This document shows positions 47,416 through 59,761 of a DNA stretch of 64,000 bases, in pieces. Source of the DNA: Capitulum mitella (Eukaryota; Arthropoda; Thecostraca; Pollicipedomorpha; Pollicipedidae); assembly GCA_030062745.1 (NCBI GenBank), contig CP099843.1:1178001-1242000 (forward strand), in the 5' to 3' direction. The notes beneath the pieces are model-generated. The model had not been told where the DNA came from and ran no database searches. It saw nothing but the letters and a program-made list of their open reading frames with translations. The position numbers and the translations under genes were made by a program. How positions within the stretch are numbered: the stretch's first letter is position 1; each line of letters opens with the position of its first letter.

Positions 47416-50336
47416 CCGGCACAGTCAACTGTCGGACGCCAGTGTCGAGCGGGCACCAGACTGCCTTTTCGGCCGGATAAACCAGTCGACACTCGCGGCG
47501 GTCGCGGCACATTACAGCCGTGTGTTTATTTGGAACCGTATTCCCAGCAATCAATAAAACGTCTCGAGTAAACAGCGCCCCAGGTGTGCCGCGGGCCAGT
47601 GCCAAGCAATAACAGACAGGTGATCGGCGCCGTCGGACGCACAGGCGGGACGCGTGGCGTCATCTGGCGTGGCCTGTGATCCTTGAACCACGGGGCACGA
47701 CCCCGTCCAGGCCCCTGACCCGGCCCCTGTGCCCGATCGATTAAAGAAAGCCGGCGCGCGGCGATATCCGTTTCCATCCCTGACACTGCACCGAGCCAGA
47801 GGTCTCGGAAAAAAATCATTTCCGATTCAGAAAGACGTGCTCGGCGTACATCAGCGCCCCACCCGCTTTCGAAGAGAGGAGTGCTGCCGCACGCCGGCAC
47901 CATTGAGGAGCAGCCAAGCAGGCCGTCACTGGCGACCTCCCAGTCCGCCCGGCCAGACGTCACTCCGGCTGGCCTGGGTTACGGCTTCTTCTGCGCCCTG
48001 CAGGGCTTCATCCGGCGAGGCGGCCGCGATCTCGGCGGTCGAGTGCGTGCCGGCCTCGCTCGCTGGTGCCCCGGCATTCGATTGAACCCTGGCCGCAGCC
48101 GCCCGCCGACAGAACACAAACGCCACGATCAATGTGCGCGTCCCGGGCGCTTTAAATAACTTCAAAAGGTTACGGTGAACTTCTGTTTTCGTTGGCTCAG
48201 CGTAGCAGACAGAACATGCAATCTGCATGTGTCACGACTCATCTTGATCTGAGCGAACGGGCGAATGCTGGCCTCCAGTCATTTGTGGCTCGTTTGTCGC
48301 CGAGGTTCCGCTGAACATGGTGCTCGGCAGAACTGCCTGCCGCAACGTTGGGCTGCAACCGAAGAGAATGCCTGCTGGCCCTGCATCCCGGCGCTTCTCC
48401 GACATCCCGAGCGAATAACCATATTGGTAGGACTCAGTCACGTGAGGCTTTTCCTGTCACTTCCCCGAATATATGTTTCCCATTCAGAATTGGGGATGGG
48501 TATATTTGACTTTTAAGCCTTATCCACCCTTGAAGGCAGAACATATATTCGGTGATTTGTTTTTATTTATTTCGTTGTATTTGCACTATTATTAGTATTA
48601 TATACATGCATAAATTGCACAAATTTGATGGCTTCAATGCCTGCAGACAACGAGGGCAAGGGGGTGTTAGCCTTCGCCTTCGTTTGATGAGATCGAAAAA
48701 CAACAAAGTGAAATTTACAAAATCAAGACCAAAGAGAGAGGGTGTGAGAGAGAGAGGAAGAGAGAGGGGGAGAGGGAGAGGCTGATGCGTGTTATGTGCA
48801 GTGGGAAAAATAAGAAACGAATACGATTGAACGAACGACGAATGTGTTCAATGATAAGCAAAATACGACGTCGTCAGTTCTGCGTTCTTTTCAAAATTTA
48901 GATGGCAAGACTAAAAACGAGATGTGATGCGCGAACCTCGACGCTTTCATGTAGTACCTGACGTCACGCCAGGTCACGAAGATGTGTGGCCATTCTGAAA
49001 AGCATGTAGTAATAGTAGTAGTAGTACTTGTTAATAACCATCTACCGCATATGTGGCTATTACAGCCCCGTCGCGGACAACGAAATGCGGACACCTTGAG
49101 CATGCAGGTTAAAAACAAGCGCATGTTCCGTGAATTCACAACTTTTCCCACAAAGTAACGCACTGCTTGTTCAAAAAGAACTCCAAGCTTGTATCCAGTC
49201 CTACCAAATTTTTCTAAGGTCTCATGGCCTTGCGAACGTTCCAAGGTCAGGCAAGATGACGAAATGTGACCTTTCGGGGCATTTGAGACAGCATTTCAGA
49301 CATTTTTGAGAAAATACCAAAGGCACAGGCCGTCTTTTTTGTCTTTAAGTTTAGAAAGAGGACACATAAGAACAGGTTACAGCATTTCGAAGCAAAACAT
49401 TGCTTCCTTGACGATTTGCCACCGATCTGGCAACCGTTCGAAGGTCGATTGGAAACCTGGTCAAAGAAGCACGTTTTGCTTGACCTAGATTCATCCCTCA
49501 TCATGGACTTTGAAACCAGTGTTGCCATGCTGAAAGCACGATAAAAGTATTGCGAGGCATTCACACATTAAGGGTAATCAAATGTAGCGCGTTCATCCGA
49601 TGAGCGAAAAACCACCATTCTGGTTGTGCTGAATTAGCGTGACCCGAACAACAGCGTTAATGTTAAGAGCTGCGTAAACATATATTTAATCCCGCTACAG
49701 GAAAACGGACTAGCTATCACATGACTTTTACCCGAACGCTCTTTCCTTCTAAGTTTTCGTACGGCTGGGGAAAGGGGGGAGGGGCAAATCATCTCCGTGG
49801 AAGGTCGCGGTTGTGTGGATGCTCTAAGGGCGAGGGTAAAGCTACCCAGTCAGCCGAAAGAACTACTTTCTTAGGTGGTGAAATCCTATGCTCGGACTAA
49901 ACACAAAAAAATAACTTGCCACGGACATTTTTCAGAAGATTGTGTCTACTATGCAAAAATCTCAGCATTCTTATGGTATGCACACCAAATGGGAAAGTGC
50001 GGAAGATTTGAGGAGCACCATAGACAAGTGTGTCTTGTCGTAAAATCTCCTGATATTTAAGATCGTACTAGAACTTCTACCAGGATCTACCAGTGGCTGA
50101 TTCGTGTGACGGAAGCGGCCTGACGTCGGGCAGTCGGCAGCCGTCTCCATTGCACTGCGTGAAGGCGCTGCGTCTGGCTGGCGGCTGGCAGGCAGAGCGG
50201 GCGGCGGCGGCAGCTGGTCGGCGTTGCCGGGGCCAACAGGGCAGCACCGCCACCGCGACACGCGTCCGTCACGGCGCTGATCGATCGGAGCCGAACAGCG
50301 TCTGCGGCAGGCTCAGCAGGCGACCGGCGGCCGTAG
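47416..50336. other. No gene seen
   Basis: CpG-dense at 47640-48120, then AT-richer. A GA-rich microsatellite lies at 48731-48782. Minus-strand frames at 49244-48891 and 49564-49247 read fairly smoothly, but I cannot assign them. CpG-dense again at 50090-50330. Confidence 0.4.
48731..48782. repeat. (GA)n-rich microsatellite
   Basis: Imperfect GAGAGA / GGGAGA tract. Confidence 0.9.
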
Positions 50337-51786
50337 GCGGCGACACATTGACTGGCGTACTCTGACTGCCACCGCAGACGGCGACACACTGACTGACGTG
50401 CTGTGACTGCCACCGCAGACGGCGACACACTGACTGACGTGCTCTGACCGCCACCGCAGACGGCGACACACTGACTGACGTACTCTGACCGCCATCGCAG
50501 ACGGCGACACACTGACTGACGTGCTCTGACCGCCACCGCAGACGGCGACACACCGACTGGCGTACTCTGACCGCCACCGCAGACGGCGACACACTGACTG
50601 ACGTGCTCTGACCGCCACCGCAGACGGCGACACACTGACTGGCGTACTCTGACCGCCACCGCAGACGGCGACACACTGACTGACGTGCTCTGACCGCCAC
50701 CGCAGACGGCGACACACTGACTGGCGTACTCTGACCGCCACCGCAGACGGCGACACACTGACTGACGTGCTCTGACCGCCACCGCAGACGGCGACATACT
50801 GACTGACGTGCTCTGACCGCCACCGCAGACGGCGACATACTGACTGACGTGCTCTGACCGCCACCGCAGACGGCGACATACTGACTGACGTGCTCTGACC
50901 GCCACCGCAGACGGCGACATACTGACTGACGTGCTCTGACCGCCACCGCAGACGGCGACACACTGAATGACGTGCTCTGACCGCCACCGCAGACGGCGAC
51001 ACACTGACTAACGTGCTCTGACTGCCACCACAAACGGCGACACACTGAATGACGTGCTCTGACCGCCACCGCAGACGGCGACACACTGACTGGCGTGCTC
51101 TGACCGCCACCGCAGACGGCGACACACTGAATGACGTGCTCTGACCGCCACCGCAGACGGCGACACACTGACTGACGTGCTCTGACCGCCACCGCAGACG
51201 GCGACACACTGACTGACGTGCTCTGACCGCCACCGCAGACGGCGACACACTGACTGACGTGCTCTGACCGCCACCGCAGACGGCGACACACTGACTGACG
51301 TGCTCTGACCGCCACCGCAGACGGCGACACACTGACTGGCGTGCTCTGACCGCCACCGCAGACGGCGACACACTGACTGGCGTGCTCTGACCGCCACCGC
51401 AGACGGCGACACAGTGACTGACGTGCTCTGACCGCCACCGCAGACGGCGACACACTGACTGGCGTGCTCTGACCGCCACCGCAGACGGCGACACACTGAC
51501 TGGCGTGCTCTGACCGCCACCGCAGACGGCGACACAGTGACTGACGTGCTCTGACTGCCACCACAAACGGCGACACACTGAATGACGCACTCTGACTGAC
51601 ACCACAGACGGCGACACACCGACTGACGCACTCTGACTGACACCACAGACGGCGACACACTGACTGGCGCACTCTGACTGACACCACAGACGGCGACACA
51701 CTGACTGGCGCACTCTGACTGACACCACAGACGGCGACACATTGACTGACGTACTGAGACTGCCACCGCAGACAGCGACACACTGG
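50337..51786. repeat. 41-bp minisatellite, about 35 copies, with higher-order units
   Basis: The unit contains GACGGCGACACACTGACTGA then CGTGCTCTGACCGCCACCGC. Variants form higher-order patterns: alternating CTGACGTGCTC and CTGGCGTACTC units (82-bp period, about 50510-50780), a run of GACATACTGACTGACG units (50790-50935), and a three-unit pattern including ACAGTGACTGACG (51300-51550). The right edge (51560-51770) is a diverged subfamily with GCACTCTGACTGACACCACA. The unit contains no TCA, TTA or CTA on plus, so all three minus frames stay open and give a 41-residue repeat rich in Cys, Val, Ser and Arg; the 699-codon minus frame ending at 50269 is a consequence of this. Confidence 0.97.
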
Positions 51787-53261
51787 CGCACCATCGTAAT
51801 TTTGCATCTCACCCCTGGAATGTTTCGCGGAACCACGGCTATCATAGCAGTAAAACTGTAGCCAATTCCTTATCCAAGTACGATAGTTCATACGGCGCTG
51901 ATGACTCCACAGTCGGGCAGCGCATTTCCGGCATCGTTCCCAGTCCCATCGGGCGCAGGATCGGTAGAGCAGCGCTGAGACCAGCGGCCGGCTGCCGGCC
52001 GTTCCTCCAGCGAGCGCGGCAGGTTTTCCCCAGCTCTCCTGGCAGTTCGGCACGACGCCGGCTCTGCGCAGGCCAAAAGCAACAGGTGTCACTGAGCCGG
52101 AATAAAAAAAAATCCCCACACGGATTAGGAGGCCTATCCTGGAGAACCCGTGCGGATTAGGTCTATCCTGGAGAACCGGTGCGCTGATGCTCCTCTCATG
52201 AGACAACCCGTGCGGTGATGCGTTTCTCCCCATTCGTGACGGGCTGCGGTATGTGGGGAAGGGAGCTGGCTCAAAAGAAATGGAAAAAGTGGTGGAGCGC
52301 CAGCTGATGAACTCGCTGCAGCATGATGCACTTAGGGCGGAAGATTTCCGAAAATTAAGATTTACCACCTCTGAACTTTATTGTTGGTTCCGGACATGGA
52401 TGCATTTTTCTTTGTCGTTCTTGGGGCACTTCAGCACCGTGCAATGTTGACTTTGCACCCATGGGGTTTTGATTTTAATCCTCGCCGGGCCGGCCTCCGG
52501 GTCCACCTTTGCCGGGCCGAGGGAAGTTCGTGAGAATTCCCGAACGATCTCGAGAAGAAGAAGTCCCACCGAAAAAGTCAAAACCTCGCTGGAAAGCCTG
52601 TGGCGAAACTAGAAGAAAGCACTCAGTTTTTTATAGTACGGCCAATATTAAGGTCACTAGAGGTCATCTTAGGCCAAATTACTCTGTCGGCATTTTGGCA
52701 GATAAACTTGACAGCCAAAGTTTGTACGTAATTCCAAATGGGTGAGCAGTAAAAAAAGACCTGGCTTACCTCTGTGGGGTGGGAAAAAAGGCAGTTTAGG
52801 TCAAAACTGACCATTTAAAACAACGTAGAAGATGAATGCGGCAAAATCATCTTTTTGTAAGGGAAGGAACCGTTTTTCTGAATCTATACTAATGCGTTTT
52901 GGTTTGAATACAGAGCAAATATGTCTCCCACGCTTATAAATCCCGCAACTATCAGATTAAGGTCACTTAGACCAAGGTATTGATACGCATACGTCGGGCG
53001 TTTTTGGTGTCTGTGGTGTCGTCTGGCGCAATGCCATTTTGCTTTGGCGGCCAAAAATAAGAGGGCTTGGGCAAAACAAACTGCGTGGAACGAAGGCAAG
53101 CGTACATTGCTTATCACCTGTGGCCTGTCAAAGTGTGTTCGCATTGCGAACAAGCGTAATATTTCTAAAGGTCAAATCAGGTGGGCGTGGGTCAAATGCG
53201 GCTCGGTCACCCTTGGCAACCAAGTTCTTGCCACACATTAGTGGATCTGAAGCACATATGA
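51787..53261. other. No gene seen; two-copy 30-bp repeat and AGGTCA-like motifs
   Basis: At about 52118-52190 a ~32-bp block with CTATCCTGGAGAACC and GTGCGGATTAGG is repeated. At 52640-52990 there are several AAGGTCAC and TAGGTCA motifs. No coding region is supported. Confidence 0.45.
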
Positions 53262-54445
53262 CCAGAGGCAAACCAACGCGTTACACGGTTGGCATGGTGT
53301 CTAAATCGATTCTGTTTATGGCACGCGGACCTATGCAACCGCCTAGTTCATTTATCTAAATGATGGTACTAAGGTAAGTATCACAGATCTCCCGCAAACG
53401 GAGGATCCCAATTCAAACAAATTGCGCGCTTTCGTGGATGGCATCTGGTCACTGATGTTCCGAATCTTGCTTGTCCTGGATAGTGTTTGTGACTTTGCAG
53501 ACCGCCACAAAATTTGGCGTCTCCAGAATCAACGGTTCCCAAGGCAAATACCTAAATGGCAAAGAGGTACACCTGAGCACGTGCGTCCCGCACACACCAG
53601 ACTGAAGCTATTGACACGCAAAGCAGGCATATATATATCGACTGTCACGTACCACGTGCTCCTGCCCGCCAATGTTCAGCATCCCAGCGGTAGTCCTTTT
53701 GCGGCAATGAAGAACGGGTATTATTCTTGGGCACCTTGCGCTTCACGTGCAAGCTGCACCCCCGGTTTCGTTTCGTTTCGTTTCGACATGAATCCATCGA
53801 TACTGATCGCCCAGCTGTTCGTTCGTGTTTTCAAACCATCGTCGGACCAACCTGCACCGTTTGCGTCCGGCCGGCGATTGGCCCATAAGAAGCACAGAGA
53901 GTGTAAAAGAAGTGTACGTCCGCTGCACGTAACTCGTTGCACCCTGCCCATCATGTAGGGTGCCGTTGGATAGCCATAGTACTGGTCTACCTATCCACCA
54001 AATTTCAACCGCCTAGGTCACTTTTGACGGCACTTGGAGGTCACCGAGTCCAAAGGGAAACGCGTGCTTGTGGATCACCACGTGGATCGCACGTGAGTGC
54101 CGACCACAAAAGTACGCACCCTCAGGGGGCCCATACTGCCACTAAGTCTTCCGTCAACAGCACCCGCCGTTTGACCTGTATCCATGATTAAATTGAATTT
54201 TGCAGAGGTCCGGCTCGCGCCACGTGGCACGTGCCACACGCCACAAATCGCTCCGAAGCCTGCACCACAATCTGTCCATCGAGTCGGCGCACCCGGTGGT
54301 GCCACTTGTGTCGCAATCGGCTGGCGCATTCGAGCGCTAAATGCTCGGAAGCTTGGCGACACTGACTGACAAACACCTTGATCGCAACTTTTCCGACCGA
54401 CGCCGTACATGAAACCTTACTCGCTAAAAGCGTGCAAAGTACGCT
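53262..54445. repeat. Dispersed repeat family R1, copy 2
   Basis: Homologous to 1660-3115 in the same orientation, about 51.5 kb away. The blocks keep their order, ending with AAGCTTGG...ACAAACACCT and a GTGCAAAG segment. It has about one 27-bp-type unit (TGTGTCGCAATCGGCTGGCG near 54309) instead of the expanded array in copy 1. A GTTTC pentamer run lies at about 53765-53787. The plus frame ending at 53958 and the one ending at 2414 in copy 1 share KKHR and LHVTRxTLPI at their C-termini; whether this is coding conservation is open. Confidence 0.75.
54219..54235. promoter_or_regulatory. Two overlapping CACGTG palindromes (copy 2)
   Basis: GCCACGTGGC (54219-54228) and GGCACGTGCC (54226-54235), identical to copy 1, within a ~40-bp block that differs at one base between the two copies. 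Confidence 0.45.
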
Positions 54446-55304
54446 TTCAGCTCCTTCGATTTTGCAAAACACTTTGATCGCGCACCACGGCTTTCCTGCC
54501 CGGCGGATGAGGTCGACTCCTCTTTATGATCCGACTGGTACCTTGTCGTGGCTGGTCATCGAGTCCTCGAGGTCCGGACCTGTAACGGTTTCTGGGATTA
54601 CGACCCCATTTTGAAATCTCGCGAAACGGGCCTTTTCGTGTTTCCGTGGACCGTACGGGCCACGGGCCGGTCGCGGCTCGGCCTCTTCAGTGCGATGCAA
54701 TCTGCAGTCGATTCTTTGTCGAACGCAGCCGGTTTTGTGTTGGTGCGACCCGCGGTTTCCGAGATCGAACGCCCGGAAGCAGCGCGCGTCAGGCTTTTTG
54801 GAAATGTGTCAGATTTCACCAAAAGTATACGCAAACTCTATGAGGGACTCGAGCGCGTGCCTTCAGGCAGTCTCGCCTCCCTCGAAACCCGAAAATTAAA
54901 CATATTGCATTTTGCCAACAAACCCCTGAGACCGCCAAGTTTCAGCCTCGTGCGACCGCTAGTATGGCCTCACCAGCCCGTCAAAACCGATCTCCGACTG
55001 GTTCAGGAAACAGAAAACAAGGTCGGCGAAGTACCCAGATGTTGCTTGTATGCTACCCATAGTTCGACCGGCCGAAATCTCCCAGTTATTTGCTCTCAAA
55101 ATAAGCCCTGAAGTTTTAGGATGAACAACGGTCTCGATAACCACTGCATCCATAAAACATGTGTTTCTACAGGGATGCTGTTGGTGTTGTTGCATGCCAT
55201 CTGCCCATCAGCACCCGTCTCGTCTCGTCCGTCTCGACAAGTGCGTCCCCACCTGGACCAGTCTGCCGCCATCTCCGCCGGTCTGTCCTCAGCTGGACCA
55301 GCCG
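54446..55304. other. No gene proven; 187-codon open frame
   Basis: The plus frame 54548-55111 begins MAGHRVLEVRTCNGFWDYD. It has mixed, protein-like composition (for example RKLYEGLERVPSGSLASLET) and is one of the few longer frames outside CpG-dense or tandem DNA. No domain, signal or membrane segment is recognised. It may be chance, an exon or part of an unknown element. Confidence 0.25.
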
Positions 55305-55485
55305 CCAGGCTGTCGCCAGCTCTGTCAGTCTGTGCCTGGCTCAGTCAGTCTGATCCCCGCTGGACCAGGCTGTCGCCAGCTCTGTCAGTCTGTGCCTGGC
55401 TCAGTCAGTCTGATCCCCGCTGGACCAGGCTGTCGCCAGCTCTGTCAGTCTGTGCCTGGCTCAGTCAGTCTGATCCCGGCCAGAC
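55305..55485. repeat. 60-bp tandem triplicate
   Basis: Three near-exact 60-bp units containing CCAGGCTGTCGCCAGCTCTG and GTGCCTGGCTCAGTCAGTCT. Sixty is divisible by three, which keeps two plus frames open. Diverged versions of the CTGGACCAG motif precede it. Confidence 0.95.
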
Positions 55486-56211
55486 CGGGCCGGTGTCAGC
55501 TCGGCCAGTCCGCGGCCGACTGGGGCGGCTGGGTCGGCGGCGGCTGCAGCGCCGCCGCGCCGCCAATCGATGCTCCTGCACGGTCGACGCGGACGGCCGG
55601 AGCTGGCGGGAGTCGGCAGACGGCGGGAGTCGGCCGCCTTCTCAGCCCGACGCTCCGACAGGTGATTTCTGCGGCCGAACGGACTGCCGACAAACGACGG
55701 CGCGCCCGACCGGCCGGCCGGCCGTCGGACTGGTTAAACGGGCCGGGCCGGCCGCTGGCCGCCGCGGACCGGCACCCCGTCCGCTGATCCGCTGCCGACA
55801 CGCGGCAGAACACGGACACTGTCAGCTGTGAAGCACTGATGACACCGAACGGTCGGTCTTAGACGGAGCTGTATTCGTTTAGACGAAAGGTGAAAGATGA
55901 CAAGGCTTCCCATGTTTAGAGACTCTCATTGTTAGGGCCATTAGCTCAATCAGCGCCTACTTTAGGTCCATACGACCGACAAACCCTTCACCAGGTGAAT
56001 GGTAGGGGATTCAGCACGGGGATGTCGATCTGTGTAAATTATGAGGGGGGGGGGGAGCCGAGAGCCTGACAGCCTAACCTTCCCCAAATGCGGGTTTCTC
56101 AAAGAGTTTAGCCCACTTTATTTTGACCAACGGAAATTCATAAGTTTTTTGTTGCTATTTATCAAACAAAAAGTGAATTTATCGCCATGATGAAATGTTT
56201 ATATATATATG

Positions 56212-56246
<35 letters not shown>

Positions 56247-58608
56247 GGATAGAAAATAGAAAAATAGATAGATACATCGCCTTAGACTTTATTCTTTACC
56301 TTCTGCCTATCTCCTATCTGTTGCGGCCGTGCTTTTAGTTACTATTACCCATTTCCTTTAAAACCGGCAAAAAATATAAGGGGGCGGAAACCAACTTTGG
56401 GGGGCCCAAGTCAACATTGCGTGGGTCAGGGCCCTCTCAAAAGAATACAAATCGATACCCGTGGTCCAGCAGCCTGCCACACGTAGTTCGGCGACGACTC
56501 AGAAACCCATCAGGCAGCTGGGAAATTGCAGTCAACACTCAACTGGAGTGTGTGTTGACGAACGGGTACCATTTCCCTGGACCGCCGGATGAAATTGATA
56601 TTCAGGGATTGGAGCTGGACACAAAGACCTAGATAGCCGCTTTTGAAAAATTACGCCTATGGTAAAGGAAACCATTATGCATACCGGATGAAGATTCGTT
56701 TTCCTCAATTTTGCTTTCCACTGGTAATGGTTTAAGTTGATGTGCGATGGTGCAAACTTCAAAATGAGGTTTTTGATACAGAAAATGTTACCTGGTGCAT
56801 ACGATTTGTCATGACGCAGTCTTTACAATACGTAATGGAACGTTTCATAGGACTGATAAAGATGCCTGATGCGAGGCAGTAAATACATGAATCTACTAGT
56901 ATTTCACGCAAACATGGCATGTTTAATCAACGCATTTTTATTGAGTCGCGGTGAAGTAAGACAAACCACATATAAAAATAGGTCACATAGAAGCCCGGGT
57001 CATGGACAGCGAGGACGGGACAGTCGGGAAGCTTTTCTCTCCTGAATACGACCCAGCTGCGGGATGGCAAGCGGTGGTCGCGGGTCGCCGTCCCCAGTCA
57101 GGTGGGCGTCTGCGGCCAACGCCCGCCCTGAGGAGAGGTGCCGGCCGGCCACCGCCAGCTGCCGGGGACCCAGGCGCCGGGCGGGGCTGGCAGCGTGCAG
57201 CTGCCGACTGGCCACTGACGGCTGACAGCTGTCCGCTGACTGGGCCACCGGACGCTGGCCCCGCCAGCAGTCCCTTGCGCCCTCGCGCTGAGGACTGAAA
57301 AGCCCTGCGTCCGTGCCAAGGCGCTCGTTCACGTCCGCGCGGACAAAACGTCGGGCCTGACTCGCAGGCAGGAGCAGGGGTCTCGCCAGCAGGTCGGTAA
57401 ACGTTACGGAATGCGACTGTGAGCTCGGTGGGTAATCTCGTGCATTCCATTGATCCGTGGCGTTATGGCTCGCCTAGTTTTTTTTCGGCTTCCCGATAAG
57501 GATGATGTGGTTTTCCACGGACGTCGCGAGCGTGGTTTACCCGGTCAGCCCAGATCTGGATCGGGTGTCCGCCCCTGCACGGCTCTCGCCCGGAGGCTGG
57601 CACAAGAGCTCAGCGCCCCCTCCCCTGCCAGCTGACCTTACCCCAGAACTGAGATTACGACGACTGGCGTCAGCCAGCCAAAACAACAGGCCGCCAAAGC
57701 GGAGCAGCCGCCGACGTCTCCGGACCCTGGCTTACCACGGCACAGCCTGCTCTGCCCGCGCCGTAACAGAACGTTAACAGGACACAGCGGTCACGGCCAC
57801 ATGTGGAGGACTGCGTTCAGAGTAGGTGTGACAAAGGTCAGCCCGGTCAGTCCTATATAATCAGTTTTCACCCCCCTCCCATTATTTTCTCACTGAATTC
57901 CAATCGCCTCATTTCCTGTTGTGACGACAACGACCTAGCAAAGCTTTTATTTTCCGTCATTTACAGGTTTACACCGCAGCACTGCATAAACCAGCATTGA
58001 AAAATGCAGCGAACTTAACCGCACACATTGCACAGCATTGGACTGCCGTTCTCTATGATGATTTTGTTCCGTACTCTGTATGTTTCTCATGTGTTATTTA
58101 TTTCTTATTTTGCACTTGATAGTTCTGAGAAAAAAAAACGAAATTTGAAGTGTAGTTGGTTCCATGCCACACCCAGTTTTGGAAAGACTTGTTATTAAAA
58201 GTTGTTGTGGCATGCCACACCAACTTATCACCACCGGGTTCATCATCAGTGCACGTGCTGACCTACTTGTAGTTCAGAAATAGTTGCACACTAAATTACG
58301 TGTGCCTAAACTAAATGTTCTGTTGTTTTACCTTCCGTGTAACGTAAATATAACTTCTAGTCCTTCTACACTAGTTTAATTGGTAGCTTTTGTTCACTGT
58401 ATGTTCAAGGATATATTCTGGTTACGGATATACCTAATATTTATGCAGATATAATAAAGATAAGGAAAGTAAACTCATGTGCTGTCATGCAGCCAGTTAT
58501 TAATTAGTCCGTAGCTACATTCGTATTGTCTGTGGTACCTGACTAAGTTGATGTATCGATTATGGTTTGAATGCCATTTTCATTTGATACCAATGTTAAC
58601 CAACCAGT
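55486..58608. other. No gene seen; (TA)n and G11 run
   Basis: CpG-dense at 55490-55800, 57060-57370 and 57560-57780. A G11 run is at 56045-56055 and a TA/GTAT microsatellite at 56200-56245. The rest is plain AT-rich sequence without recognised features. Confidence 0.45.
56200..56245. repeat. (TA)n microsatellite
   Basis: TATATA run interrupted by GTATGTA. Confidence 0.97.
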
Positions 58609-59761
58609 TTAACCTATTCCTTGTTCCTGCCCGGTACGCACGATTCCGTTATGGAGGGGCAGATTCTGCCCCCTCCCGTGATCTTGAAAACCGTTGGTCC
58701 GATTTCTTAGCGGAAAACGGCGTTCGATAGCCTGAAACGAAATCTACAGAAAGGAGGGAATAAACAGGGGTTAACTTATGCAAGTTTTTTTGGCCACATT
58801 TTACGGCCGATTTTGCTCTATTTCATGCCATTCTACCAACTATTGATAGATCTGTTGCATATGGTAGGAAGAGGTCGATTTCCAAAATTCGTAGGCGTAT
58901 CCTGGGCGTATAAAAAAGGATACAGTTTTTGGGGAAATGCTAATTCATTCCAAAACATGTTTTGGGTCTGGCGAGATTATTTGTGTTCGGGAAACGTTTT
59001 CAGACGTGTCACGTGCCATATTACATACATATGACAATTGCCCATAGGCGGATCCAGTTACCAGAAAACGTCAGGCAGTGTCGGACATGGTGATCTGTTG
59101 ATATTTGACTGTCATGTTCAAACATATTGTGAATGCTATTTTATACTGTGCTTAAAGTTTGCATGTTGAGATCATAAGGGCATCACAGCAGAATTATAGG
59201 CGTAACCAAGGCATATAAAAGCGTGCTTTTTGGAAATAGTTAGGTTTTTGTCATATATTCTGAATCTGGTGAGTTTATGTGTGTCAAGAAAACATTTCCA
59301 TATGTGTTACATGCCTTATTATGTACACACTGCCAGTGTTTATAGGTGGCTGTAGGTACCAGAAAAAGAGGCGTCAATAACTGCACAGTGATAGCTGTGT
59401 TTTATTCCGTGGATCGAGTCATCTTTTCTTAGGAATAAAGAAGAATAAAACAGCTCTCTTTACATTACCCTGGAGCCGCCTCTGATTTTCTTTTTCACTG
59501 CAAAATATAACAGATGATCATAATATACGTGGGGCTTACAAAATCAGTCACGTAGATCCAAATGTCTGTTAGGCCACTAAACATGTCATTGGACGAAATA
59601 TGCACCCAAAAGCCGATGCCTGGAGACGCCCCTGGCATTATACATATATAGGTGAATTATATGCGTGAATGAGGATAAAGATGCATATACGAGGTCTGTC
59701 CGAAAAGTAACGAGACTGGCTTTATAGGAACTTTATTAGAAAAAATTGAAAAGTACCAAAG

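Noticed and set aside
48891-49244. CPRRGC motif as a possible zinc-ribbon of an ISXO2/Merlin-type transposase
   Set aside because: Only one Cys pair is present and no downstream catalytic motif is seen; similarity is too weak.
50269-52368. 699-codon minus-strand open frame (and companions of 510, 305 and 257 codons)
   Set aside because: It is created by the 41-bp array, whose unit lacks stop codons in all three minus frames; the portion outside the array has no recognisable domain.
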